Assembly (NCBI GenBank): GCA_043228905.1
Contig: JBHGNT010000008.1
Coordinates: 7,440,001 to 7,504,000, forward strand
Direction: 5' to 3'
DNA length: 64,000 nt
From: Azolla caroliniana
Taxonomy: Eukaryota > Polypodiophyta
Program-made: the position numbers and the translations under genes
The notes under the pieces: generated by a model
What the model was told of the DNA's origin: nothing
Seen by the model: the letters and a program-made list of their open reading frames with translations, nothing else
Database searches by the model: none
Part shown: piece after piece, positions 33,635 to 42,807 of the stretch
Position numbering within the stretch: position 1 is the first letter of the stretch
Layout of the letters: each line of letters opens with the position of its first letter

Positions 33635-34102
33635 TGATGCGAAAGATATATGTATTATATGACGGAAGATATACAACAGTAGTTAGAAGGCTTAAGACTG
33701 GCGTTGAACCGATTTGGTTCGAACTAATGCCTTGCACCTCCTTTTATAGTGTCTTCAGGAATACTCCTGAAGTTTCTAGAATGTTCCAGAGAAATCTGGA
33801 ATATACATCAATTTCCTAATAAAACCTAAATGAAAATAATATCCTTCAAATTACAACTCATAACCTAATGGTAAAGTCTCGACCCGTGTAACAAAAGGTT
33901 ATGGGTTCGAGTCTAGTTATGACATAGTTATGACAAAAGTCTCTAGAATGTTCCAGAGAAATCTGGAATATACATCAATTTCCTAATAAAACCTAAATGA
34001 AAATAATATCCTTCAAATTACAACTCATAACCTAATGGTAAAGTCTCGACCCGTGTAACAAAAGGTTATGGGTTCGAGTCTAGTTATGACATAGTTATGA
34101 CA
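33454..34102 (-). repeat. C1 left LTR (3' LTR)
   Basis: It is 649 bp and contains a (GA)n microsatellite (33592-33630) and the tandemly duplicated segment with two antisense tRNA-like box pairs: A-box 33861-33871 with B-box 33904-33914, and 34028-34038 with 34071-34081. Confidence 0.95.
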
Positions 34103-37100
34103 CTATCCTCCCTTTAAAACGACGAGTTTCACGAGTCGTTTTGGATTGAGGACCCGGTTTCTCGGGATATCGTCGATGGAAGTCTTCTAGAAGAGCACGA
34201 GCATTGGTCACATTCTCGATCGGTTCCCAAGTACGCTCGCTGGGACTATATCCTAGCCAATCGACTAGATAGTAGAGCTTGTTGCGAACAATCTTGGAAT
34301 CGAGGATGGCAGCGACCTCATACTCAGGTCCATCTTCGAGCTCGATAGGAGGTGGAGGTTGTATAGTACGTCCTGGGATAGTGCTCTCGTGATAGGGTTC
34401 GAGGAGAGAACTATGAAACACCGGGTGTATCCGAAGTTGCGGAGGTAGCTCGAGACGAAAAGCGACATCATTAATCTTTCCGATAATACGGAAAGGACCT
34501 AATCGTCGATAATCCAACTTCTCACATGGGCGAGTAGTCTTGATGTGTCGTCGTAGCAGCCACACCCGATCTCCAATGTTAAAACTGGATGGAAGTCGAT
34601 GACGATCTGCGTAGTCCTTGTGTGATTGTTGAGCTTGCTGGAGTTGAGTAGATAAATCCGCTTGTATCTTGCGTAACCGCTCCAAACGATCCTCCGCGTA
34701 AGGATTTGTGGACACTTCTGGGGTTTCAAGGACACACCACCGGGGATGATATCCCGTATAAGCGTAGAATGGCGTGACTTTAGTCGATGCGTGGATAGCG
34801 TTATTATAGGCAAATTCGGCAAACGGAAGAATATCTGCCCAGTCATTCTGATGATAGTTGAGAAAGCACCGCAGATACTGCTCCAGTGTTTGATTTGTTC
34901 GTTCGGCTTGACCGTCGGTTTGTGGGTGGTAGCCGGAGGAGAGGTTACAAGTGACCTTCAGCATTTTAAAAAGGTGCTTCCAGAATTTTGACACAAACTG
35001 GGGTCCACGATCGCTGATGATATTATCAGGGAGTCCATGATGCCGACATACTTCCCGCATGACAATTTCGGCGGTGTCTTCACTAGATATTTCTTTAGTA
35101 CATGGTAAGAAATGAGCCATCTTCGTATATCGATCCACCACTGTGAGAATCGCACTGAATCCCTTAGAGACTGGAAGATCTGTAATGAAGTCAAGAGCAA
35201 TGGATTGCCATGGCTTGCTTGGAATTGGTAATGGTTCTAATAAACCATATGGATGATGTCTTGGCATTTTCGCTCTGCAGCATGTATCGCAAGTCCGAAC
35301 AAAATCTTCGACAAATTGTCGCATACGGGGCCACCAGAATGATCGTTGTACTAAATCTAATGTTTTAGTACTACCAAAATGTCCTGCTGTATATGTGTCA
35401 TGGCAGTTTTGTACTACTCGAAGGCGGCAAGAACCATTAGGAACATACAAAAGTTCTTTAAAGAAGAGTAATCCATCACAGTATTTGAATTGCCGATAAT
35501 CCGTACCTGGTGATTGTGATTGTGAACATGACGCTCGAGAGGGGTCAATTTGTGCTAGTATAGCTTGGGCGAAAGCGTCAGTCTTCAAGTCCTCACGTAT
35601 AGTATTGGTAATGTCGGAATCCACGGGCATGTCAAAGATCTGTGCTGCTTGCAGTCGTGCTGGACCCAAGATTACTTGCTTCTGGTTATCGAAAGCTGGC
35701 TCACCGGGACGTGGTGTTAGATACGAACGCCGTGATAATGCATCTGCCTTCCCTTGGTGCTTCCCCGGACGATATGTAATTTTGAAGTCGAAGCGTGTGA
35801 GGAAATGGGCCCACCGAGCTTGACGTCGATTCAGTACACGAGCATCTTGAAAGTAGGCAAGGTTCTTGTGGTCACTGAATACAGTGACCTGATGAGGAGA
35901 TCCCTCCAGGAAATGCCTCCATTGCATAAAAGAATCAACTATTGCTAATAGCTCTTTATCATGAATTTCGTAGTTGATTTCGGCGGCGTCAAACTTACGG
36001 GAGTGGAAAGCCACAGGATGTAGCTTCTCGTCGTTACCCTGTTGTGACAGAATGCTCCCCAATGCGAAATCCGATGCATCAGCTTCGATAATGAATGGTT
36101 TTTCCGGATCCACATGACCTAAAATTGGAGCTGATGTAAACGCCTTCTTAAGACTCTCGAAAGCCATGTCCGTCTCTTTAGACCAAATGAATGATTGTCC
36201 CTTCCTGGTGAGCTGTGTGAGAGGCAGCACAATTTTTGAGTAATTTTGTATGAACTTCCGGTAGAAATTTGCAAAGCCTAGGAAGCATTGCACATCCCGC
36301 ACCGAACGCGGAGTGTGCCATTCTATCACCGTTTTGACCTTGGCTGGGTCCATAGATATGCCTTCTGAGGAGATGACATAGCCGAGAAACTCCACTTGGT
36401 TGCACCCGAAACTACATTTCTCTAACTTTGCATACAGACCATGTTCTCGAAGTCGTTTTAGTACTAATAGTACATGAGAATCATGTTCTTCTTGGGTCTT
36501 TGAATAAACCAGTAGATCATCCAAATAGATGATCAAAAAATCATCCAAGAGGTCTCGAAATATATCATTCGCCATGTGCTGGAAGACTGCCGGCGCATTA
36601 GTGAGTCCGAACGGCATGACCGTATACTCGAAGTGCCCATATCTGGTGCGAAACGCGGTCTTCCATTCATCTCCTGGTCGGATCCGTACGAGGTTATAGG
36701 CTCCTCGTAAGTCGATCTTCGTGAAGAACCTGGCACCGTTGATCCGTTCTAAAAGACTTGAGATAAGGGGAAGAGCATACCTATTTCTTACTGTGACCTT
36801 ATTCAAGCCACGGTAATCTACAACGAGTCGAAGCGAGCCATCTTTTTTCTTGACGAAGAAAATGGGTGCGCCGGCTGGAGATTTCGAATGCCGAATGAAA
36901 CCGTTCTCCAAATTCTCCTCTATATAGGCTCGAAGGACTTCTAGCTCGGTTGGTGACAAATTGTAGATCGGCCCCCATGGCGGCTCTTTTCCCGGTTGTA
37001 AGTCGATGGCGCAGTCGTACGGCCGATGATGAGGAAGTGTGTTGGCTTGTACTTTATCGAACACATCAGCATACTGACGATACTTCTCGGGAAGTTGAAC

Positions 37101-37652
37101 GGTGGACTCCTCTTTGGTGGTGCTGGAGGGTTGTACTGATATTGCAAAGAGAAACATTTCCTCCTTGCGCCCTTCCTCACGCAACTGACGTAGCGAAATG
37201 GTTGCAACCTTCTGGGTAGATCCTTGGGTTTGTCGCAACCGGATTTCCCTTGTCCTCCAATCTATGTCTGGGTCATGTAACTCGAACCATGGTAATCCTA
37301 AAACTATGGGATGTTCTGGAATACTAATAATATTAAATGATACTACACATGTTAAGTTATCTAGGACAATATTAACGGGTTCCGACTCTTCTATGATATT
37401 ACCAGAAGCAATGGGACGACCATCAATGACTACTACTGAGGCTGGACATGGGAGCTTTCTTAGAGATATCTGATGAGCTCGGGCAAAATTCCTATCCATG
37501 AAGCAAGAATTAGCTCCGGAATCTAGAAGGGCTAAGGTATGTACTGGAGGGGTACTTTTAGTACTAACTGCTACTTGGACTACGAACACATCACTAACTT
37601 GCTTAGAGGGAATGGAACCACTAATGGGCTGCACAGATCTAGGGCTGTCCAA
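34095..37652 (-). CDS. C1 Pol: protease, RT, RNase H, integrase, chromodomain
   Basis: The reading has about 1185 residues. The listed first codon is TTG; the frame is open upstream and overlaps the end of gag in the -1 frame, so expression by recoding is likely. Protease LLDSGA (D44), RT YLDD (D378-D379), RNase H (IEADASDFALGS), integrase HHCC finger and core (LDFITDLP, ISDRGPQF, GQAERTNQ) are all intact. A C-terminal chromodomain at about 1110-1163 (EYEVAAILDSK, YLVDWLGY, TWEPIENV) marks it as a chromovirus and probably steers integration through histone marks. The stop codon TAA lies within the LTR (TGTCATAA), so coding sequence runs through the polypurine tract. Confidence 0.96.
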   Translation of the reverse strand: MDSPRSVQPISGSIPSKQVSDVFVVQVAVSTKSTPPVHTLALLDSGANSCFMDRNFARAHQISLRKLPCPASVVVIDGRPIASGNIIEESEPVNIVLDNLTCVVSFNIISIPEHPIVLGLPWFELHDPDIDWRTREIRLRQTQGSTQKVATISLRQLREEGRKEEMFLFAISVQPSSTTKEESTVQLPEKYRQYADVFDKVQANTLPHHRPYDCAIDLQPGKEPPWGPIYNLSPTELEVLRAYIEENLENGFIRHSKSPAGAPIFFVKKKDGSLRLVVDYRGLNKVTVRNRYALPLISSLLERINGARFFTKIDLRGAYNLVRIRPGDEWKTAFRTRYGHFEYTVMPFGLTNAPAVFQHMANDIFRDLLDDFLIIYLDDLLVYSKTQEEHDSHVLLVLKRLREHGLYAKLEKCSFGCNQVEFLGYVISSEGISMDPAKVKTVIEWHTPRSVRDVQCFLGFANFYRKFIQNYSKIVLPLTQLTRKGQSFIWSKETDMAFESLKKAFTSAPILGHVDPEKPFIIEADASDFALGSILSQQGNDEKLHPVAFHSRKFDAAEINYEIHDKELLAIVDSFMQWRHFLEGSPHQVTVFSDHKNLAYFQDARVLNRRQARWAHFLTRFDFKITYRPGKHQGKADALSRRSYLTPRPGEPAFDNQKQVILGPARLQAAQIFDMPVDSDITNTIREDLKTDAFAQAILAQIDPSRASCSQSQSPGTDYRQFKYCDGLLFFKELLYVPNGSCRLRVVQNCHDTYTAGHFGSTKTLDLVQRSFWWPRMRQFVEDFVRTCDTCCRAKMPRHHPYGLLEPLPIPSKPWQSIALDFITDLPVSKGFSAILTVVDRYTKMAHFLPCTKEISSEDTAEIVMREVCRHHGLPDNIISDRGPQFVSKFWKHLFKMLKVTCNLSSGYHPQTDGQAERTNQTLEQYLRCFLNYHQNDWADILPFAEFAYNNAIHASTKVTPFYAYTGYHPRWCVLETPEVSTNPYAEDRLERLRKIQADLSTQLQQAQQSHKDYADRHRLPSSFNIGDRVWLLRRHIKTTRPCEKLDYRRLGPFRIIGKINDVAFRLELPPQLRIHPVFHSSLLEPYHESTIPGRTIQPPPPIELEDGPEYEVAAILDSKIVRNKLYYLVDWLGYSPSERTWEPIENVTNARALLEDFHRRYPEKPGPQSKTTRETRRFKGRIVS
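34103..34115 (-). promoter_or_regulatory. C1 polypurine tract
   Basis: AAAGGGAGGATAG on the minus strand abuts the 3' LTR start TGTCA. It also encodes the last residues of pol. The C2 copy is at 48726-48738. Confidence 0.8.
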
Positions 37653-37678
37653 CCAAACGGCTCCTATTTTGGCTGGAC

Positions 37679-38848
37679 TTAGTCGTTTAACTCTTCTTCT
37701 AATTGGCTAAGGACATCAAATTTGTTTGCGAGATTCGGACTATTAGTACTATTAGGACTATTATGACTATGAGGATTATCAGAGATTCCTACTGACATAG
37801 ACTCGGGTTTAGTATAGTCAGAACTAACAATGACTTGGTTTACCTGCCTTCTTGGTCTATGGGGACAGTTTATCGCGATATGCCCTGGTCCACCGCAATA
37901 AAGGCATAATCGGTTTGTTCGGCGTCGTTGCTTTTCCTCCTCCGATAGCGGCCCACGACGACGTGTAGTGTCAATTTCCATTGGAGTTGGAGTACTTACT
38001 GGAGGCGCATTATGTGACTCCCTTTGAAAAGGTTTCGCTACCATTGAGGCATAGGTAGGCTCGGATCTTGCCCTCGGCATCTGAAATTGTCGTTCCGAAC
38101 GTCGCTCGAAGAGGCGGTTGTCACATCTGACCGCTCGACTGATTGCTTCTGTTAATGATTTTGGCTCTTCAGGGAAAGTCAAGAGTAAATCCTTGACATC
38201 GTTGCGTAGACCATAGCGGAACTGCTCCATCAATGCTTGATCATCCCAGGGGATATCGGCGGCGAGTAGGCGGAAATCTGCAGCATATGCGGAGGCTGGA
38301 CGGTCACCTTGGCGTAATCGCCGGATTTTGTTGATTGCAGTCCTTATGCTGTCAGTATCTCCAAAACATGCTTTAAACTCACTTATGAATTCTTCAAAAT
38401 TATTTAGTACTGGAGATTCCTTTTCTAGTAGCGGTGCGAACCATGCTAATGCTGAGCCAGTTAACAACGTGCCTACTAAACCCACTCGTGATGCATCGGT
38501 GGGATATCGGGACGGATGCATTTGAATAACTAACCGTACCTGGTTAAGAAACCCTCTAAACTGCGATCGCGTTCCATCGAACTTCGTGGGAAGGCCAATC
38601 TTGGGTTCTTTATGAATCCCTTGTGCTCCGTGCCCTTGTTGTTGCATTGCTACGATGGTTGCTTCGAGTTGTTGCACGCGTAACGCAAGTTCCCCATGCT
38701 GTTGTTGCGTTTGCTGCTTTTCTAAGGAAATTTGCTGAAGATCCCCCAACAAGCGTTGATTTTCTTGTTCCAAAGCATGAAACTTCTCTTTCAAGCATTG
38801 AAATTCCGAGAAAACGGATTGATACTCTTCAGCGCTAACGGTGGCCAT
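37679..38848 (-). CDS. C1 Gag (389 aa)
   Basis: Gag begins MATVSAEEYQSVF at the first ATG after the LTR. It has an N-terminal coiled coil (about 15-70), a capsid region containing FRGFLNQVRL, WFAPLLE and the RLRQGDRPASAYAADF motif typical of Ty3 Gag, and one CCHC knuckle CLYCGGPGHIAINC. It ends in TAA at 37679-37681. It assembles the cytoplasmic particle that packages the element RNA. It is intact. Confidence 0.95.
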   Translation of the reverse strand: MATVSAEEYQSVFSEFQCLKEKFHALEQENQRLLGDLQQISLEKQQTQQQHGELALRVQQLEATIVAMQQQGHGAQGIHKEPKIGLPTKFDGTRSQFRGFLNQVRLVIQMHPSRYPTDASRVGLVGTLLTGSALAWFAPLLEKESPVLNNFEEFISEFKACFGDTDSIRTAINKIRRLRQGDRPASAYAADFRLLAADIPWDDQALMEQFRYGLRNDVKDLLLTFPEEPKSLTEAISRAVRCDNRLFERRSERQFQMPRARSEPTYASMVAKPFQRESHNAPPVSTPTPMEIDTTRRRGPLSEEEKQRRRTNRLCLYCGGPGHIAINCPHRPRRQVNQVIVSSDYTKPESMSVGISDNPHSHNSPNSTNSPNLANKFDVLSQLEEELND

Positions 38849-38926
38849 GGGATGAAGGAAAAGGGAAATAAGAGACTAGTAGGAAAGGAGAGAGACAGAA
38901 GGAAGAGGGAGACTAGTAGGAGGAAA

Positions 38927-38938
38927 AAATCGGTTCAA
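38927..38938 (-). promoter_or_regulatory. C1 self-priming PBS
   Basis: TTGAACCGATTT on the minus strand starts two bases after the 5' LTR. It is the exact reverse complement of AAATCGGTTCAA in the LTR (39212-39201), which lies about 33 nt downstream of the TATAAAA box (39245-39239). No TGG start for a tRNA 3' end is present. The layout matches Tf1/sushi-type self-priming. The C2 copy is at 53550-53561. Confidence 0.7.
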
Positions 38939-38940
38939 AC

Positions 38941-39073
38941 TGTCAGGAACTCTATTAAGGCAGAGAAGGAATTAGTACTAAAAGAAGGATTAGTACTATT
39001 GTTGGGGAATAGTACTAAGACAGAGAAGGATTAGTACTATGAGAGGTGTCGAACTTTGAGAGAAGGAATGAGT

Positions 39074-39131
<58 letters not shown>

Positions 39132-39610
39132 TGATGCGAAAGATATATGTATTATATGACGGAAGATATACAACAGTAGTTAGAAGGCTTAAGACTGGCG
39201 TTGAACCGATTTGGTTCGAACTAATGCCTTGCACCTCCTTTTATAGTGTCTTCAGGAATACTCCTGAAGTTTCTAGAATGTTCCAGAGAAATCTGGAATA
39301 TACATCAATTTCCTAATAAAACCTAAATGAAAATAATATCCTTCAAATTACAACTCATAACCTAATGGTAAAGTCTCGACCCGTGTAACAAAAGGTTATG
39401 GGTTCGAGTCTAGTTATGACATAGTTATGACAAAAGTCTCTAGAATGTTTCTAGAATGTTCCAGAGAAATCTGGAATATACATCAATTTCCTAATAAAAC
39501 CTAAATGAAAATAATATCCTTCAAATTACAACTCATAACCTAATGGTAAAGTCTCGACCCGTGTAACAAAAGGTTATGGGTTCGAGTCTAGTTATGACAT
39601 AGTTATGACA
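38941..39610 (-). repeat. C1 right LTR (5' LTR)
   Basis: It is 670 bp, with a longer (GA)n tract than the left LTR and an extra 12 bp (TTCTAGAATGTT) in the second unit of the tandem duplication. It has a TATAAAA box at 39245-39239 on the minus strand and two antisense tRNA-like box pairs (A 39358-39368 with B 39401-39411; B of the second at 39579-39589). Confidence 0.95.
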
Positions 39611-39716
39611 GAAAGCATCCTCGACATCTTAAAGGAGGAATGAAACGAGGATCACGCCTAAAAGGCAATTTTTGTAATATTGTTAGTATTTTGTAAGTCG
39701 TGGGTCCGACGGACAA

Positions 39717-39738
39717 GGTCCTGTCCCACGGGCGTGCC
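39717..39738 (+). other. Conserved pre-LTR stem-loop (B copy)
   Basis: GGTCC faces GTGCC around the loop TGTCCCACGGGC; one of five pairs is broken (C/U). It lies three bases before the 3' LTR, the same spacing as in elements A, X and R1. Confidence 0.7.
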
Positions 39739-39741
39739 AGG

Positions 39742-40195
39742 TGTTGTCCAGAGGACATAAATGTAAAATTAGGAAATTAGCAAACGCCGAGTCCGAGTAT
39801 CACGAGCCACCGATGGCTCGACGGTGTGTTAGGGGAAAAGTTATTTAAACGAGGAGCAGTACCTCAGAAAGGGAGAGAAGAAAATTATAGGCGGAAGCAC
39901 TAGCTTAGTCATTCGAATTAGATAAACTCGTAAGGTCACCGGCCATAGGCCGTGTTCTGTAATCCTTTTCTGCCATAGTAATATATCTTAATTGTGCCTA
40001 TTTTGCTGCATGAGTTTGTGTTTCGATCTATACCTATGAGTTTCACGCCGCCACGTCTATCAAAACCTCGCTAGTGTTTTCTCTCTGAGCCCTGTATCTC
40101 TCTCGACGCCTCTGTACGAGCCTTCATGTACGACGCCCTTGAAGACCGATAGACGCAGATCTATCGAAGGTGTTCACCCAAAGGAACGGGTAACA
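39742..40195 (+). repeat. Element B 3' LTR
   Basis: It is uninterrupted at 454 bp, TGTTGTCC...GGGTAACA, followed by CATTT. It includes the intact form of the site into which element A inserted in the 5' copy (CTCTCGACGCCTCTG). Confidence 0.95.
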
Positions 40196-40200
40196 CATTT

Positions 40201-41984
40201 AACTCCTAATTGCCTCCTTAAAAACATCTTTTGAATTTTCTCAATCTTGTTCCATGCATTAAGAGAGATGGTGCCACCACATACTTCTACTCCATAAAGC
40301 AATACTTGAGTTACCATGGCATTGAACAACATTAATTTTACTTCCCATCCACACGTATCACTTTGGTTGCATTGGTTCTCCAAAAGGTAATATGATTTCC
40401 AACCAGCTTGGAGTCTAGAATCAAAGCATGCACTCCATTTATTTGTGGCGGGTACATCAATACCAAGATATTTAAAGCTTTGAACAAATTGTATATGTTC
40501 ACCTTTATATGTGAGCATAGGGTAATGATGAGGTTGGATGGTTTGCACTACCATCATTTTTGTTTTCTCCACATTCACTGCTAGTCCACTACTATGGCAA
40601 CATTCTTCTAATACCCCAAGTAAATGTTGCATACTATCAACATCATATGAGAAGAGTACCCCATCATCCACATATAGAAGCGATAAGATAACATGTTGCA
40701 TGAAATTGGGGCCATTCAATCCTTCTTCTCTTGCAACCTTATTCACCACTTCTTCTAATTTATCAATACATAAGCCAAAGAGTGTGGGTGATAGTGGACA
40801 TCCATGTTACTTAAAAAGCTCTTTGAGAATCCACTATCCATTTTTAGTTGGCATTTAACTTGTTCATATAGGCGTGCAACCGAAACTCGGTACTCTAATG
40901 GCATGTCAATGTCAACCATTCTATTCCAAAGCTCACTTCGTGGTACAATATCAAAAGCTTTCTTGAAATCAACAAAACAACAATAAAGTGTTTTTCCTCG
41001 TAGTCGACTCTCTTCCATGATTACTCTTAATGTGAACAAATGATCCACGGTGGAGTGTTTTGGTCTAAATCCGGCTTGCCCAAGTGCTCTTTTGCTTGTA
41101 CTTTCAGCCCATGTGCTTATCTTTTGCTCCATAATAGTACTATATAATTTAGCAATAGTTGAGCTCACCATTATTGTACGATAATTTGCTACTTGATTCT
41201 TATCTCCGCCTTTAAATATTGGTTTAATCCAATTCATAAGACAATCGTTTGGAAATCCTTGTTTTATAGCTTGCTCTAAAATTGTCATTATCCAATCACG
41301 AGTGTGTGGCATTGTCCATTTTAAAAGCTCACTTGAGACGTAGGTGGAATCTGCTGCTTTCCCACTTGCCATCTTCTTTATTCCCTTATTGACATCATCA
41401 ATATCGATACATGTAGTGCATGGAGTTTCCATTTTCTTAACCATAGGAGCCACACCTTCATGCATATATAACCTTTGTACATAGTCTAGCATCTCTTCAT
41501 TTGTAAAGTGACCTTTCACATCTTGTTTCTTACCCTTGAGTTGTCCCCATGCTAATTTTGGTTTGAGCTTAAACAAGTTTTTCTTTTTCATCTCTTGCAT
41601 TTGGAAATATCTTCTTTTCTTTCTCCTCACTACTTTCTTGTATATGTGCCATGCAACAATCTTTTCATTCCCCCCTTCTATGGACTTAAACCATTTGAGA
41701 TACATCTTACATTCATCGTCGAACCAAGAATTACATGGAAAACTACACACCTTATGCCCACCCACATGTCTCTTAAAGCATTGATATCCAACCTTAAGGA
41801 TTATATCCCTCAAATGTTGCCAATTTTCTTTAACATCGTTGCTTAGAGAAAAATTTAACAAATGGTTCTCCACTTCATTTGCATACATCTTAGCTTTTTC
41901 ATAGCAAGGTTGGATGATACATCTCTTTTCGTCTTTCACTTCACGACATCTAGTGGAATGTGGAATTGCAAGCTCTAAGTACAA
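40201..41984 (-). pseudogene. LINE ORF2 reverse transcriptase
   Basis: Minus-strand reading 41984-40755 includes FTNEEMLDYVQRLY, a GQAGFRPKHSTVDHLFTLR finger region and FVDFKKAFDIVPR (catalytic D). After a small frame break near 40750, the next frame has LLYVDDGVL (YxDD box) and KYLGIDV. This is the RT of a non-LTR retrotransposon. The reading continues at 14837 on the far side of element B. At least two frame breaks make it inactive. Confidence 0.9.
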
Positions 41985-41987
41985 TGG

Positions 41988-42490
41988 CTAGTGGTCTGAG
42001 TCTTGAGAGAGAGAACCAACTTTAAACACATTCACCAATGATAGATCACATGCCAACATTAATGCATAATCAACCACACTTCCTCCACCCGAGGATGGTA
42101 AACATGTGAGCACATTTGTCAATGCGAATGCCTTTATACCATTTAGGATAATCAAGTTTGTGCAATTTAGCATATGTATCAAAAGTTTTCCATAATCTGA
42201 CATGACACAATCCTTTGAGTCACGCAATAGACAATGTTCTACTACATTTTCTTCAAATGTCTCCACGTTTTGGAAATTTCCAACTCTTGCATTGAAGTCT
42301 CCCATAATTAAAACTTTACCAAGGTTCTCAAATGAAAGTATATCATGGCATAACTCTGTAAAAGGATCATCACAATCTAACCCAAACCTACTATAGTAGT
42401 TTGAGTCTTTGTGAGGAATGTAACATGCAACTATATACAACTTCTCTTTCCCCAAATTAACCTCTATCCATATGTATCTCTTATAGTCAT
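41988..42490 (-). pseudogene. LINE ORF2 apurinic-type endonuclease
   Basis: Residues include VACYIPHKDSNYY, MGDFNAR and the C-terminal SDH followed by stop, then PLYLEL in the RT frame: the DFN and SDHxP motifs of LINE endonucleases. The N-terminal catalytic part (the early Asn/Glu motifs) is missing, since coding similarity stops at about 42490 next to a GA microsatellite. The LINE is therefore 5' truncated here. Confidence 0.85.
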
Positions 42491-42495
42491 CATAT

Positions 42496-42499
<4 letters not shown>

Positions 42500-42538
<39 letters not shown>
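42500..42538. repeat. (GA)n microsatellite
   Basis: A run of nearly pure GAGA of about 39 bases, between the LINE 5' end and LTR-like sequence. Confidence 0.9.
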
Positions 42539-42542
<4 letters not shown>

Positions 42543-42779
42543 TTTTCTTATATTTCATTCATTCCCCATAAGGGTGTTAAATAGTACAAGAGGGGGGCAG
42601 ATACATAGGGGTGCAAGCCCCCTTGGCCATTCACACTAATCACTCACAGTCTCATACCTCTTCTTATCTATCCACTCATACTTACATTCATGCTCATAAT
42701 TGTATACATTACACATACATACAACAACATTAAGTTTCTTCACCCTCACTCAACTCTCCGTACATCTCGTACGGTAACA
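42539..42779 (-). mobile_element. Partial LTR of A-like element H
   Basis: On the minus strand the sequence starts TGTTACCG, identical over its first eight bases to the LTR of element A, directly after the conserved hairpin. Further in there is TACTATTTAAC as a TATA-like box. It is truncated at the GA microsatellite. Confidence 0.5.
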
Positions 42780-42785
42780 CATTAT

Positions 42786-42807
42786 GGCATGCTCGTGGGA
42801 CAATACC
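42786..42807 (-). other. Conserved pre-LTR stem-loop (H copy, compensatory change)
   Basis: On the minus strand GGTAT pairs perfectly with ATGCC around TGTCCCACGAGC. Compared with GGCAC/GTGCC in X, both sides of one pair changed together (C-G to T-A). Six bases, not three, separate it from the LTR. Confidence 0.7.

Larger units (their letters stand above)
33454..39610 (-). mobile_element. Chromovirus C1 (Ty3, chromodomain-bearing)
   Basis: It has LTRs at 33454-34102 and 38941-39610 with TGTCA...TGACA ends on the minus strand, and the target duplication GAAAG (33449-33453, 39611-39615). The 4838-bp internal region carries gag and pol, identical at protein level to those of copy C2. The LTRs are longer than in C2 because each contains an internal tandem duplication of about 160-180 bp. 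It is inserted in the extra ORF of element B. Confidence 0.97.
14843..40195 (+). mobile_element. Element B, Ty3/OTA-like retrotransposon, defective and doubly nested
   Basis: B has 454-bp LTRs (TGTTG...TAACA). The 5' LTR is split by element A (14843-15206 plus 25096-25185); the 3' LTR is 39742-40195. Removing A restores exactly 454 bp. I count about six LTR differences, so B is older than A. Its gag-pol and extra ORF carry many stops, and C1 lies within the extra ORF. No clear TGG-type primer-binding site follows the 5' LTR; instead there is a partial duplication of the LTR end (AGACGCAGATCTAT). Confidence 0.93.

Noticed and set aside
33589-33660. Peptides beginning MRERERERE in the C LTRs
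   Set aside because: They are translations of the GA microsatellite.
33849-34090. Functional tRNA genes in the LTRs
   Set aside because: A- and B-box matches are good, but a consistent cloverleaf (acceptor and T stems in the same register) could not be drawn.
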